A stretch of DNA of 64,000 nt from Cyanobacteriota bacterium (GTDB taxonomy: Bacteria > Cyanobacteriota > Vampirovibrionia > Vampirovibrionales > Vampirovibrionaceae), in assembly GCA_019751815.1 (NCBI GenBank), contig JAIEMW010000005.1, forward strand, positions 66,603 through 130,602, written 5' to 3'. The translations under genes were made by a program, and so were the position numbers. Of this stretch, positions 27,712 to 35,489 are shown piece by piece; within the stretch, counting starts at the first letter, position 1, and every line of letters starts with the position of its first letter. A model generated the notes under the pieces. The model ran no database searches and had not been told where the DNA came from. It saw only the letters and a program-made list of their open reading frames with translations.

Positions 27712-28803
27712 ATGTCACCGCAAGACGACTACGGGTATGGCCGAGGCATTGTTTCCAATTCGGTCATACACGATGCTATGACCTGCCCGCACAAATACTA
27801 CGTCAAGCATGTGTTGAACCAGGAAGCCACCGTTGAATCCAGTTATTTTACCCTGGGCAAAGCCATCCATACCATTGCGGAACACTTTTATCAAAATCCA
27901 GAATTAATCCAGTCAACAGAGATTCAACAGCGCAACTGGTGCATACAACAACTTCAAGAACAGTGGGAAAGTTTACTCGGAGAAAATAACCATTTATTAG
28001 TCAAGACCTATCGTGCCCAGTATCAGCAGGCCATTGTGGATACCATTGATTGGGGGAAACGCATTAAAAACAAAACCTATAAACTTCCGACGGCAACAGC
28101 TTACTGGGAAAGAACCTACACAGAACAATTCAGGGAGCTGGAAGAGAAACTGGAGGAAATTAAAAAAGAAATTCCTCAGTTCCGGTTTAATGATCCCCTC
28201 TTGGATGTTTATAACACCAGCCTGGTTTGTGTGGAGAATTTTGTTAAATTACATCGGAAATTACCCAAAGCAGACAAGATTCTCCATGAAGTAAAAATTG
28301 ATCCACCCATTGAAATATTCGATGTTAAAAAATCCGGAAAAATAGACCGGCTTGATTTTAACGCCGATGGAGAGATTGTTTTATATGACTATAAGACCGG
28401 CAAAAAATATTGGACAAGAACCGATGTTGCCAACTCCGATCAACTCTGTTGGTATGCCTATGCCTGCGAACAACTATTTGGCAAACGCCCAGTGGTTATC
28501 GGGATTATCGATCTTGCTCATGGCGCTCTCATTCAACACCCTCTCAATGACGGGGATATGGAGCGATTCTTACGGCGATTGAAAGCCAATCTGTATTACA
28601 AAAGCTTCATTGATTATTTGATTGAACAGAAACAAGTGACGGGATTGCAAGATGTAATTCCGGTGCCTGCCGGGCTGCCGTTCAAAATCGGTTGTCCCTG
28701 CGATCTCCTGTATGAAACGGATCCAGAAAAGAGATGCCCCTATATGGCTCCTTACGATGATCCGCCCAAGACTTCCAAACAGACAGAAAGTGAGGTGGCC
28801 TGA
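27712..28803 (+). CDS. Cas4/RecB-like PD-(D/E)XK exonuclease
   Basis: 363 residues. Core motifs: an N-terminal CPHKYYVKH (Cys + basic), GKAIHTIAEHFY (His), GKIDRLDFN (Asp) and VLYDYKTGKKYW (Asp-x-Lys, ~225). Cys residues near the C-terminus (CPCDLL, RCPYM) plus the N-terminal Cys could hold an Fe-S cluster as in Cas4/AddB. Phages use such enzymes to make 3' overhangs for recombination. No cas genes are near, so a phage recombination/replication role is favoured. Confidence 0.82.
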   Translation: MSPQDDYGYGRGIVSNSVIHDAMTCPHKYYVKHVLNQEATVESSYFTLGKAIHTIAEHFYQNPELIQSTEIQQRNWCIQQLQEQWESLLGENNHLLVKTYRAQYQQAIVDTIDWGKRIKNKTYKLPTATAYWERTYTEQFRELEEKLEEIKKEIPQFRFNDPLLDVYNTSLVCVENFVKLHRKLPKADKILHEVKIDPPIEIFDVKKSGKIDRLDFNADGEIVLYDYKTGKKYWTRTDVANSDQLCWYAYACEQLFGKRPVVIGIIDLAHGALIQHPLNDGDMERFLRRLKANLYYKSFIDYLIEQKQVTGLQDVIPVPAGLPFKIGCPCDLLYETDPEKRCPYMAPYDDPPKTSKQTESEVA

Positions 28804-28911
28804 TATGTCTAATTCAATCAGGGTCATCAAGGTTTACATTTACGTTCCTATTCCGGTGCTGATATCCGTTCAGCCTGATCTCTATAAGCCTTTTAAGGGG
28901 GTGAATTTGCA

Positions 28912-29091
28912 ATGGCGTACCCAGAGAGACCCATCTATCCCATCGAGGTTGTCAGCTTCACTCTACCAATACCTAAGCGAACGGGATTTTGCCCGTTCTG
29001 CCAGGTGGAACTAGAGCGGGATTTTTTTCTGAATCAAACGTTTGTTTTTTGCTCCTCATGTTATTTTAGCCAACCCGAAAATGGAGGTTAA
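28912..29091 (+). CDS. 59-residue zinc-ribbon protein
   Basis: Small gene with AAGGGGGTG upstream of ATG 28912 and stop at 29089-29091, six bases before the next start. It has two Cys pairs, CPFC and CSSC, 21 residues apart: a classic zinc ribbon. It fills the gap between the nuclease and the next gene, with normal spacing, and its last codons supply the GGAGG of the following gene. Probably a nucleic-acid- or protein-binding accessory of the replication module. Confidence 0.7.
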   Translation: MAYPERPIYPIEVVSFTLPIPKRTGFCPFCQVELERDFFLNQTFVFCSSCYFSQPENGG

Positions 29092-29097
29092 TTCGTT

Positions 29098-29580
29098 ATG
29101 TCCGAATACACCTTGCCGGTTCAGGATATGTATGAATTCCGAATCGAAGAAGTGGAATGTCTGGAAGACAACTATGAAACACCCCAAGGGGAACTGAAGG
29201 ACGAGTATCGTTTGAGGGTTTCCCTGGTGGGAACCAGTAACCCGGATTATGACGGGGAACCTTTTTTGGTGACCGTCTTTGGGGTACGGGAAGTTAAGAA
29301 ACTCGTCTCCACCCGAAAAGGGCAAAGGAATGTCTCCAATGCCTTTAAGCTTCTCCAGGCTCTGGGATTGAATCCTCCGGAGAAGACCCGATTCAAGGAT
29401 GTTAATATGATGGCCCTGGAAGGTTGTTATGGCCGTGGCTTTGTAGGCCACTCCCAGGATGGAGAATGGGCACGCCTTCCCATCAGCGATATGAAGCCCA
29501 TCATCAATCCGGAACATCTGAAAATCAATCAGGAAAAACGGTCTTCCATTCTGCCCACGGCTCCGCAAGCTGCTGCTTAA
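29098..29580 (+). CDS. phage protein, possibly ssDNA-binding
   Basis: 160 residues, GGAGG 10 bases upstream. Beta-rich first half (YEFRIEEVECLEDNY, EYRLRVSLVGTSN, PFLVTVFGV) followed by a helix and a second beta part, ending in a Pro/Ala tail. Size, position between nuclease and primase, and strand-rich fold suit an OB-fold ssDNA-binding protein as in many phage replication modules, but no sequence motif proves it. Confidence 0.5.
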   Translation: MSEYTLPVQDMYEFRIEEVECLEDNYETPQGELKDEYRLRVSLVGTSNPDYDGEPFLVTVFGVREVKKLVSTRKGQRNVSNAFKLLQALGLNPPEKTRFKDVNMMALEGCYGRGFVGHSQDGEWARLPISDMKPIINPEHLKINQEKRSSILPTAPQAAA

Positions 29581-29581
29581 A

Positions 29582-30511
29582 ATGCAAGCCTTCTTTGAAA
29601 AGCTGTTTTCCGGCTTTTACAGAGGACATGCTGGTTACATCGAACTGAGGGCTTGGCCGTCCTCGGGAGAGAAAATCCCATATCGACGGTTCTATCCCAA
29701 TATCCGTTCAGCCAGTCAAGCAGTGGAAGCCCTCCGAGCCAGCCCGGAAAAGCTGAATATCTTCTTTGGGGTGGCCCCCCGTTCTGAGCGGGGAGGAACC
29801 AAAGAGAGTATTCGCTTTGTCTCCTGCCTGTGGGCGGATCTGGACGGCAAGCGGTTTGCCAGTAAAGCCGATGCCCTGAAAAGCCTGGAAGGGTTCAGTC
29901 TCAGTCCTTCCCTGGTGATTGATAGCGGCAATGGGTATCACGCCTATTGGTTGCTAGCAGAACCCACGTCCGAGCTTGAGAAAGTGGAAGCCGTGAATGC
30001 GGGGATCGCTCAAGTCCTGGGTGGGGACAAGACCCATGATGTCAGCCGGATCTTGCGCGTGCCGGGGACGTGTAACTGGAAGGACCCGAGCAACGCGAAG
30101 CCGGTTCGTATTATCCAGAGCCGGAGCCATCGGTATACCCTTGCAGACTTTGAAGGCTATGTGATTCAGGTCATAAAGCCGAACCCATTGCCATCTGTGT
30201 GCCTGGAAGAAACCAAGCCGGTGGATTGGGATGAGCTGGAAGAGGACCTGGATGAACGGTTCATTCGGCTGATTCGCCATGGGATTGCTGGGGATACCGA
30301 AGGCGAGTTTGGTGGGGACCGAAGCCGGTTGGATATGTCCGTGGTCTGCAAGCTGGTGGATGTGGGATTATCCGACGCCGAGATTGTGGGTATTCTGACA
30401 GACCCGAGTTTAGGCATTTCTGACAAAACACTGGACAAAAAGGGAGCCGCTCGAAGGGCATATCTCCGGACAACCCTTTCCAAGGCAAGACGCTTCGTTC
30501 AACAAGACTAA
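29582..30511 (+). CDS. archaeo-eukaryotic primase-like (RepB/PriS-type) protein
   Basis: 309 residues, starting one base after the previous stop. Motifs: FFGVAPRSERGG, CLWADLDGK (catalytic Asp-x-Asp pair, ~85), SGNGYHAYWLL (~118) and DVSRILRVPGTCNWK (~152), the order found in RepB-like AEP primases of plasmids and phages. The C-terminal ~100 residues are helical with no helicase domain. It should lay down primers for the neighbouring polymerase. Confidence 0.82.
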   Translation: MQAFFEKLFSGFYRGHAGYIELRAWPSSGEKIPYRRFYPNIRSASQAVEALRASPEKLNIFFGVAPRSERGGTKESIRFVSCLWADLDGKRFASKADALKSLEGFSLSPSLVIDSGNGYHAYWLLAEPTSELEKVEAVNAGIAQVLGGDKTHDVSRILRVPGTCNWKDPSNAKPVRIIQSRSHRYTLADFEGYVIQVIKPNPLPSVCLEETKPVDWDELEEDLDERFIRLIRHGIAGDTEGEFGGDRSRLDMSVVCKLVDVGLSDAEIVGILTDPSLGISDKTLDKKGAARRAYLRTTLSKARRFVQQD

Positions 30512-30562
30512 AAACGGATCCCTTGTTTTGACTGAATTCACTCCTAACCACGTTGGATCCCC

Positions 30563-32599
30563 ATGAATAAATATAAATATATTAATCATACAATTTATCA
30601 CTCGTCTCTGGGTGCGAAAGCCGGTGACGTTGAGACCATCTGCGTTGAAACGTCCGAAGCGTTTAGCGAGTTGATGGCATTGCTGGCCGATGAAACCACG
30701 CTCTCGGTGGATACCGAAACGGTTGGGATTGAGAGCCATGGTCTGTTTCGAAAGGCGGAGGCAATCCGGCTCACGTTTTCGGAGTTGGATGAGCGGATTG
30801 GTCGGGCGCGGACGGTTTACCTGGAACGCTACCAGGGCCGGAACAAAAACGTGCGCTCCTTTGTGGATGCCCTGGAACGCAAGCGGACCCGAGCCGAACA
30901 GAAGGCAAACAAAGTCGAGAAGGATGCTCAGCGGAATCCAAGCGGTCTCCACTTCTGGGAAAACAAGCTGGGATGCGTGCAACTTGGCGTTGAGATTTCA
31001 CCTGGACTCAAGCGGTGTTATCTCATCCGGCCTGATGTGATTAACCCGGTGGCGTTGGAAGCGCTTCTAAATTCTCGGCCTCAGCTTCTGTTTCAGAATG
31101 CTGTATTCGATTGGAAGATGCTCAAGCAGCACCTTGGGATTACGCTCCATTGCCGGAATCTGTTTGATACCAAGATAGCCGAGTACTGCATTGTCAATGG
31201 CAGGAATGCTAAGACCGACTTGAAAACCCTGGCCGATAAGTACCTCTCCGTAGACTTGGATAAAACCGTTCGGGTTTCCAACTGGCTGGATGAGTGGAAC
31301 GAAGCGCTGATACAATACGCGGCTTGGGATGTGGCGGTGTTGTTTGAGATTAAGAATCAGCAACGAAACAAACTCATGAGTCTGGGCCTCCAGGAAGTCT
31401 TCCAGCTTGAATGCCTCCTGGTACCCATCACGGCTGAAATGGAAATGGCTGGGTTGAATCTGGATCTCTCCCTCCTGGGGCGGAAACGGATTGAGTATGA
31501 GGCCAAGCACCAATCCCTCAGAGAAAAGGTGGTTGCTCAGTTAGGACCGGAGATCAATCCCGATTCTCCCAAACAGCTTTTACCGGCCTTACAAGCGCTG
31601 GGGTATAACATACCCGATACCCAGGAAAAGACGCTTCAGCGGTTCAGTGAACGGCCTCTCATTGCGGATTTGCTGGCCTACCGGGAAGTGAACAAAATTC
31701 TGGGAACCTATGTGATCCCCTTCCTGGAAAAGTCGGTGGATGGGCGGATCTTTGGGGAGTTCAAGGCAACTGGAACGGAAACTGGGCGCTTCTCCTCTGC
31801 GAATCCCAACTTACAGAACCTCCCGGCTTCGGGTTTCCGAGAGGCGTTCATTGCCCGAGATGGATACATTCTCCTGGATGCGGACCTGTCTCAGATTGAG
31901 TTACGGATTCTGGCCGCGCTGTCTCAGGATCCGATGTTAATGAAAGCATTCCGGGACAATAAGGATTGTCATGCCTTTGCCGCCTCGTTTATTTATGGCA
32001 TTCCCTTGGAACAGGTCACCAAGGCCCAGCGGCAAGCGGCTAAGACTATTCAATTTGGGATTATTTACGGTAAGACAGTCTATGGCCTTGCCAAGGATTT
32101 GGGCATTAGCGAACGGCAAGCTGACCGGCTTCTGAAAAAATACTTTGCCCATTATCCTGGTGTCAAGCGGTGGATTAAAAAGACCGTCCAGGAAGCCTAT
32201 ACCAAGGGCTACGTTAAAACGGCGTCTGGTAGGATTCGCTACTTACCGGGTCTGTATGCCAAGGATCGTTCCGTCAAGGAACATGCCGAACGGCAAGCGG
32301 TGAACACAGTCATCCAAGGATCAGCCGCCGACGCCATGAAGAAAGGCATGCTGTTCTTTGCCGAACGCTGGAAGGAAAGCGGATTGGATGGCTGGTTGAT
32401 TGCCACCGTACACGATGAATTATTACTGGAAGTCTTGGCCAATGAATTCACCATTACCAGAGCCAAGCAGGTTGTGAGGCAGGCCATGGTTGACGGCGTG
32501 ATGTTCTATGTCAAGGGCGTGCCGGTGCAGGTAGGCAATGAAGAGTCTAACTGGGAACCCATAACAGGAATCAACTGGGGGGCTATGAAAGCAGCATGA
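30563..32599 (+). CDS. family A DNA polymerase (phage PolI, 3'-5' exonuclease + polymerase)
   Basis: 678 residues, no 5'-3' exonuclease domain. N-terminal 3'-5' exonuclease with SVDTETV (Exo I Asp/Glu, ~50) and FQNAVFDWK (Exo II, ~178). Polymerase motif A DADLSQIELRI (~438), motif B RQAAKTIQFGIIYG (~491) and motif C TVHDELLLE (~615). It replicates the element's DNA with the primase next door. The stop overlaps the next small gene by 4 bases. The 50 bases upstream separate it from the primase. Confidence 0.94.
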   Translation: MNKYKYINHTIYHSSLGAKAGDVETICVETSEAFSELMALLADETTLSVDTETVGIESHGLFRKAEAIRLTFSELDERIGRARTVYLERYQGRNKNVRSFVDALERKRTRAEQKANKVEKDAQRNPSGLHFWENKLGCVQLGVEISPGLKRCYLIRPDVINPVALEALLNSRPQLLFQNAVFDWKMLKQHLGITLHCRNLFDTKIAEYCIVNGRNAKTDLKTLADKYLSVDLDKTVRVSNWLDEWNEALIQYAAWDVAVLFEIKNQQRNKLMSLGLQEVFQLECLLVPITAEMEMAGLNLDLSLLGRKRIEYEAKHQSLREKVVAQLGPEINPDSPKQLLPALQALGYNIPDTQEKTLQRFSERPLIADLLAYREVNKILGTYVIPFLEKSVDGRIFGEFKATGTETGRFSSANPNLQNLPASGFREAFIARDGYILLDADLSQIELRILAALSQDPMLMKAFRDNKDCHAFAASFIYGIPLEQVTKAQRQAAKTIQFGIIYGKTVYGLAKDLGISERQADRLLKKYFAHYPGVKRWIKKTVQEAYTKGYVKTASGRIRYLPGLYAKDRSVKEHAERQAVNTVIQGSAADAMKKGMLFFAERWKESGLDGWLIATVHDELLLEVLANEFTITRAKQVVRQAMVDGVMFYVKGVPVQVGNEESNWEPITGINWGAMKAA

Positions 32600-32760
32600 A
32601 ATTCTTTGATTTTAAATCCCCTTACTCGGATGCCGAACGGTTGGCGTTAATTAAACACCACATCGAACGATATCGAGAGGAAATTAAAAAACTCGAACAA
32701 GAATTTAAAACCCTGGAGAAACGAGCCAATGAAGATCTTAAGCATCGATCCAGGTTCTAA
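32596..32760 (+). CDS. 54-residue coiled-coil protein
   Basis: ATG overlaps the polymerase stop (ATGA) and the frame runs to 32760, overlapping the resolvase start by 32 bases. Residues ~13-50 are a highly charged helix with heptad-like spacing (KHHIERYREEIKKLEQEF). Translational coupling and composition argue it is real; function unknown. Confidence 0.6.
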   Translation: MKFFDFKSPYSDAERLALIKHHIERYREEIKKLEQEFKTLEKRANEDLKHRSRF

Positions 32761-33196
32761 CCTGGGCTATGCCAAGTTTAAAAGCCGGAATAATTTTGTA
32801 TCCGGGGAACTCACCACCAACCCCAAGCAATCCCAACTGGGTAGGATGTGTCACCTCTGGGATCAGATGCAGGTGTTGTTTAGTGAATTCGAGCCCAATG
32901 TATTAGTCATTGAAGACGTGCTGAAGGCTGCCTATGGGTTGAAGCATTATAATGCCTTGTTCTGGCTCATTGTGACGTATACCTGCGCTGTCTTAACCGC
33001 GTATCGGCGTCAGATGCGGATTGTAAATGTCCCACCATCCCAATTGAAAAAGACCATCACGGGCAAGGGAAACGCCAAGAAGGAACAGATTCTATCGGCA
33101 ATCAATGACTTAACAGGATTGAACCTGAAAAAGAACAAGCACAACCAGGCGGATGCCATTGGATTAGGACTTACGTTTTTCGAAATAGGAGGGTAA
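32729..33196 (+). CDS. RuvC-like Holliday junction resolvase
   Basis: 155 residues, RNase H fold. MKILSIDPGSNLGYA carries the first catalytic Asp (~7), VLVIEDVLK the Glu (~63), and NQADAIGLG the C-terminal Asp (~143); KGNAKKEQI is the usual basic helix before it. The position where E. coli RuvC has its third Asp is Asn/Gln here. It resolves branched DNA during replication and packaging. It sits in the replication operon, four bases ahead of an HTH gene. Confidence 0.85.
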   Translation: MKILSIDPGSNLGYAKFKSRNNFVSGELTTNPKQSQLGRMCHLWDQMQVLFSEFEPNVLVIEDVLKAAYGLKHYNALFWLIVTYTCAVLTAYRRQMRIVNVPPSQLKKTITGKGNAKKEQILSAINDLTGLNLKKNKHNQADAIGLGLTFFEIGG

Positions 33197-33200
33197 CTGT

Positions 33201-33434
33201 ATGAAGATTACCGTTCGAGAAGCAGCAGAGAAACGGGGGAAATCCCTGTATCGTCTTTCAGCAGATTTAGGAATCCCTCATCAAACCGTCTATGATTGGG
33301 AGAATTTAAATAAATTGCCTCGCCCGGAACATATTGATGCGATCTGTCATTATCTCGATTGTAAGGTCAGCGAAATATTGAAACCGGAAAAATCAAACTA
33401 TGCCGCTGACAGCGTATTAAATACTCCCTTCTAG
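33201..33434 (+). CDS. small HTH (Cro/C1-type) DNA-binding protein
   Basis: 77 residues, AGGAGGG upstream. VREAAEKRGKSLYRLSADLGIPHQTVYDWE is a helix-turn-helix with turn at ~24-26, followed by a short dimer helix ending EILKPEK. Probably a regulator of the element. The 112 bases after it hold no gene. Confidence 0.75.
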   Translation: MKITVREAAEKRGKSLYRLSADLGIPHQTVYDWENLNKLPRPEHIDAICHYLDCKVSEILKPEKSNYAADSVLNTPF

Positions 33435-33546
33435 TCTGCTAAATTAAGAGTATATGTGATTCTCCTAGCCATAACAAAAGCGCGTTGACGGAAGAGCCGC
33501 GCCTCCTGAGAGAATCCAGGGGTTACAGATAGAAGGGGGATACCTC

Positions 33547-33924
33547 ATGGCATTTTTCGGAATGCGGTGCCCCCAGTGCAGATCCCGAGAGTTAGGAAAG
33601 AGAAGACGGGAAGGCGTTCGATACCAAGAGATTACCAATGATACGGGATTGCGCATTGGCGAGTATCGATACTACGGAATCCGCTGTTATGAATGCCGAT
33701 TCGAATTCTACTGCCAGGCACGCCATTTATTCGATGAATCGGACAAGCAGATTCAAAAGCGGATTGTCACGGAAGCGGAGTTTTTAAAAGCTAAAACCAC
33801 CAAGCCGGGAACCGAACGGATCGGGTCTACCGCAAGCGAATTTACGTTGATGATTGCCGCCGGTGCGGATCATCCATACGCCTTACGATATTTGGAATTA
33901 ACGAAAGGGGGTAACAAATCATGA
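33547..33924 (+). CDS. zinc-ribbon protein of unknown function
   Basis: 125 residues, AAGGGGG before ATG. CPQC at residue 8 and CYEC at ~45 form a zinc ribbon like that of NrdR or DksA-type proteins, but no ATP-cone follows; the rest is a helical tail. It is coupled to the next gene through ATGA. Probably a nucleic-acid-binding regulator. Confidence 0.65.
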   Translation: MAFFGMRCPQCRSRELGKRRREGVRYQEITNDTGLRIGEYRYYGIRCYECRFEFYCQARHLFDESDKQIQKRIVTEAEFLKAKTTKPGTERIGSTASEFTLMIAAGADHPYALRYLELTKGGNKS

Positions 33925-34085
33925 AAAAGAAAGCAGTAAAGATTTTATTTTGCATACCGGAGTTATTTTTAAGCGAAGTTGACAGGGTGGCCGAGAAAGA
34001 ACAGCGCACCCGAAGCGAATTAATCCGGGAAGCGTTGCGGAGATATATCAACCAGAATCTGACAAGATTGGAACCCGTCTCATAA
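33921..34085 (+). CDS. 54-residue ribbon-helix-helix (CopG-type) regulator
   Basis: ATG overlaps the preceding stop. One strand (VKILFCIPELFLSEV) and two helices with TRSELIREALRRYI fit the RHH fold. Ends at the terminator at 34087. Likely a DNA-binding regulator of the early genes. Confidence 0.65.
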   Translation: MKKKAVKILFCIPELFLSEVDRVAEKEQRTRSELIREALRRYINQNLTRLEPVS

Positions 34086-34086
34086 A

Positions 34087-34112
34087 AAAGGCCCCCATTT
34101 CTGGGGGCTTTG
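34087..34112. terminator. bidirectional intrinsic terminator
   Basis: Stem GCCCCCA/TGGGGGC flanked by six A on the left and T on the right. Strongest for the reverse mer-like transcript (T run on that strand), but it also closes the + strand replication operon. It lies between convergent stops. Confidence 0.8.
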
Positions 34113-34133
34113 GGTTTATAAATTAACTATAGG

Positions 34134-34400
34134 TTAGGCAACGCATACGCCTGCATTACGCAGTGCTGTTTCATCAGTACAACCGCATTTGCAGCAATCC
34201 GATAGCTTACCATTCACTACGATCGCGGGAAGGCATTTAATCCCATGCTCCTTCGCTTTCGCTGCAATATCTGGTTGGCAGGTATCCAGGACTGTAACAT
34301 CACAGGAAGGGCAGGAGACCAATTGTTTAATCTCCTCCACCGTCTCATCACAGACCGGACAGGCACAGCTATAAATTTCGATCTTCTGTTTGGTGTTCAT
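34134..34400 (-). CDS. Cys-rich thioredoxin-fold protein of the mer-like operon
   Basis: 88 residues from ATG 34400; an ATG at 34409 sits too close to the AAAGGAG site to be used. Twelve Cys in 88 residues: SCACPVC near the N-terminus where thioredoxin-like proteins keep their active site, CPSC, a cis-Pro motif (CLPAIVVNG, ~60) and DCCKCGC near the end. The fold looks like a small glutaredoxin/thioredoxin; the Cys clusters suggest it binds or hands over a thiophilic metal such as Hg(II). It overlaps the upstream membrane-protein gene by 32 bases. Confidence 0.65.
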   Translation of the reverse strand: MNTKQKIEIYSCACPVCDETVEEIKQLVSCPSCDVTVLDTCQPDIAAKAKEHGIKCLPAIVVNGKLSDCCKCGCTDETALRNAGVCVA

Positions 34401-34581
34401 TAGTATCATCTCCTTTCTGGGATTTATTCCGTTTGATAGGGAAAAAGAAACTCAAGACTGCCAACAGCCCAAAACCGGCAGAGGAAGCCGAGCTAACACA
34501 GGAAGCCCAACAGCCTGAGCAAAAAAGGTTAGAAAGCCAAGCAGCGCCAAGCGCCAATAGGATCAAGATTCCTTGCAGCAA
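34369..34581 (-). CDS. small Cys-containing membrane protein (MerT/MerF-like)
   Basis: 70 residues from TTG 34581 with AAAGGAG about 8 bases upstream. Two hydrophobic helices (ILILLALGAAWLSNLF and FGLLAVLSFFF) flank FCSGCWASC, and a charged tail follows. Mercury transporters MerT/MerF have paired Cys in or next to a helix in the same manner, but the resemblance is topological and the Cys spacing differs. Its start lies inside the end of merR, so it is co-translated. Confidence 0.55.
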   Translation of the reverse strand: MLQGILILLALGAAWLSNLFCSGCWASCVSSASSAGFGLLAVLSFFFPIKRNKSQKGDDTNEHQTEDRNL

Positions 34582-34988
34582 GCTTCACTCCTTTCAAAGG
34601 ACAGGTTTTCTAAAATGGGACATTCACTGGCAGGATTCAAGTCAGCACAGGTGCTTAAGTGCTCCAAGGCTTTCTTGATAGCCAGTAAGTGATTCACTTT
34701 TTGATCAATCTCTTGGATCTTCTCTTGGATTTGCTCCATGACATCGGCACAGGTCACCGAAGGATCAGCCCGCAAAGAGAGCAGTTCTTTGATTTCTTTC
34801 AAAGTAAAACCAAGTTCCTGAGCCCGTTTAATAAAACGGATGCGGGCAACCATATCTGGAGAGAATGACCGACGACCGGATTCTGACCGGCTAGGCTCGG
34901 GTAATAATCCTTCCCGTTCATAGTAGCGAAGGGTTTCCACATTCACATGGCTTTGCTTTGCCAGTTGGCCGGTGGTTAGTTCCTTCAT
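34563..34988 (-). CDS. merR: MerR-type metal-responsive regulator
   Basis: 141 residues from ATG 34988, chosen because AAAGGAG lies just upstream and the MerR fold starts here (a longer frame opens at 35042). HTH: TTGQLAKQSHVNVETLRYYE; dimer helix ~80-110. Cys at 80, 114 and 123 match the three-Cys set that holds Hg(II) trigonally in mercury MerR proteins (spacing 34 and 9 against 35 and 9 in Tn501). First gene of the operon, so it would be autoregulated as in Gram-positive mer operons. Confidence 0.85.
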   Translation of the reverse strand: MKELTTGQLAKQSHVNVETLRYYEREGLLPEPSRSESGRRSFSPDMVARIRFIKRAQELGFTLKEIKELLSLRADPSVTCADVMEQIQEKIQEIDQKVNHLLAIKKALEHLSTCADLNPASECPILENLSFERSEACCKES

Positions 34989-35010
34989 GGCATTTCTCCT
35001 TTCTGCTAGC

Positions 35011-35042
35011 AGTTTACATCCTGTACTACGGTACGGAATCAA
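35011..35042 (-). promoter_or_regulatory. mer-type promoter/operator with 20-bp spacer
   Basis: On the reverse strand: -35 TTGATT (35037-35042) and -10 TAAACT (35011-35016) separated by 20 bases, the long spacer MerR proteins untwist. The spacer holds the dyad CCGTAC...GTACAGG (35020-35036), very close to the known mer dyad CCGTAC-N4-GTACGG. It lies 23 bases ahead of merR. Confidence 0.8.
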
Positions 35043-35061
35043 GAGGTTTTGAAAAATTCAT

Positions 35062-35090
35062 AAAAAAAGGCCCCCATTGCTGAGGGCTTT
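35062..35090 (-). terminator. intrinsic terminator of the gene at 35108-35449
   Basis: On the reverse strand GCCCTC...GGGGGC stem followed by seven T. It insulates the mer promoter from upstream reverse genes. Confidence 0.75.
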
Positions 35091-35107
35091 GATCTTTCTG
35101 GCTTGTG

Positions 35108-35449
35108 TCAGTAGTCTTCAGGAAACATTAGCGTCCACCCGTTAACTTCGTTCTCAATGAGCCATAGACCGGGCGGTAGCTGCCAGATATCCCCTTTGTA
35201 ATAGGCATACTGGAGTTTCGTTTGCAGGATGCTTTTCAGCTCATTCATGTCGATCTCGTCGGCCTCTTCCTCCTCTGGTTTTATCAGGAAGGGCTTGAAC
35301 TCCTCCCACACGTGCTTGGTGAGCCGATTGATCAGCCGATTCTGAAATCGAACCTTCAGGGATGAAACATCTACTAGCTCGCCATCATTCATCGCGTCTT
35401 CATCGGTATAGACAAAGATGGGTTCTCCAAAAAACTCTTGAAAATTCAT
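35108..35449 (-). CDS. hypothetical phage protein
   Basis: 113 residues from ATG 35449 with AAAGGAG 8 bases ahead. Soluble, acidic (a PEEEEADEIDMNE stretch in the middle), ending GLWLIENEVNGWTLMFPEDY. No motif recognised. It lies 40 bases after the ArdC-like gene in the same direction, so it may assist it or be an anti-defence protein (small acidic phage proteins often mimic DNA). That idea is inference only. Confidence 0.6.
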   Translation of the reverse strand: MNFQEFFGEPIFVYTDEDAMNDGELVDVSSLKVRFQNRLINRLTKHVWEEFKPFLIKPEEEEADEIDMNELKSILQTKLQYAYYKGDIWQLPPGLWLIENEVNGWTLMFPEDY

Positions 35450-35489
35450 GGTTGATACTCCTTTCATTGGCAAAGGAAAAGAGACCGCA

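Noticed and set aside
27712..28803. CRISPR Cas4
   Set aside because: The nuclease has Cas4-like motifs but no other cas gene or array is present; the phage replication context explains it better.
28805..29014. 69-codon + strand frame (MSNSIRVIKVYIYVP...) after the Cas4-like nuclease
   Set aside because: It overlaps the better-supported zinc-ribbon gene at 28912, has no motif and reads as out-of-frame sequence in its second half.
33435..33546. Possible small gene or RNA between the HTH and zinc-ribbon genes
   Set aside because: Only short frames, no RBS until the next gene, and no convincing fold.
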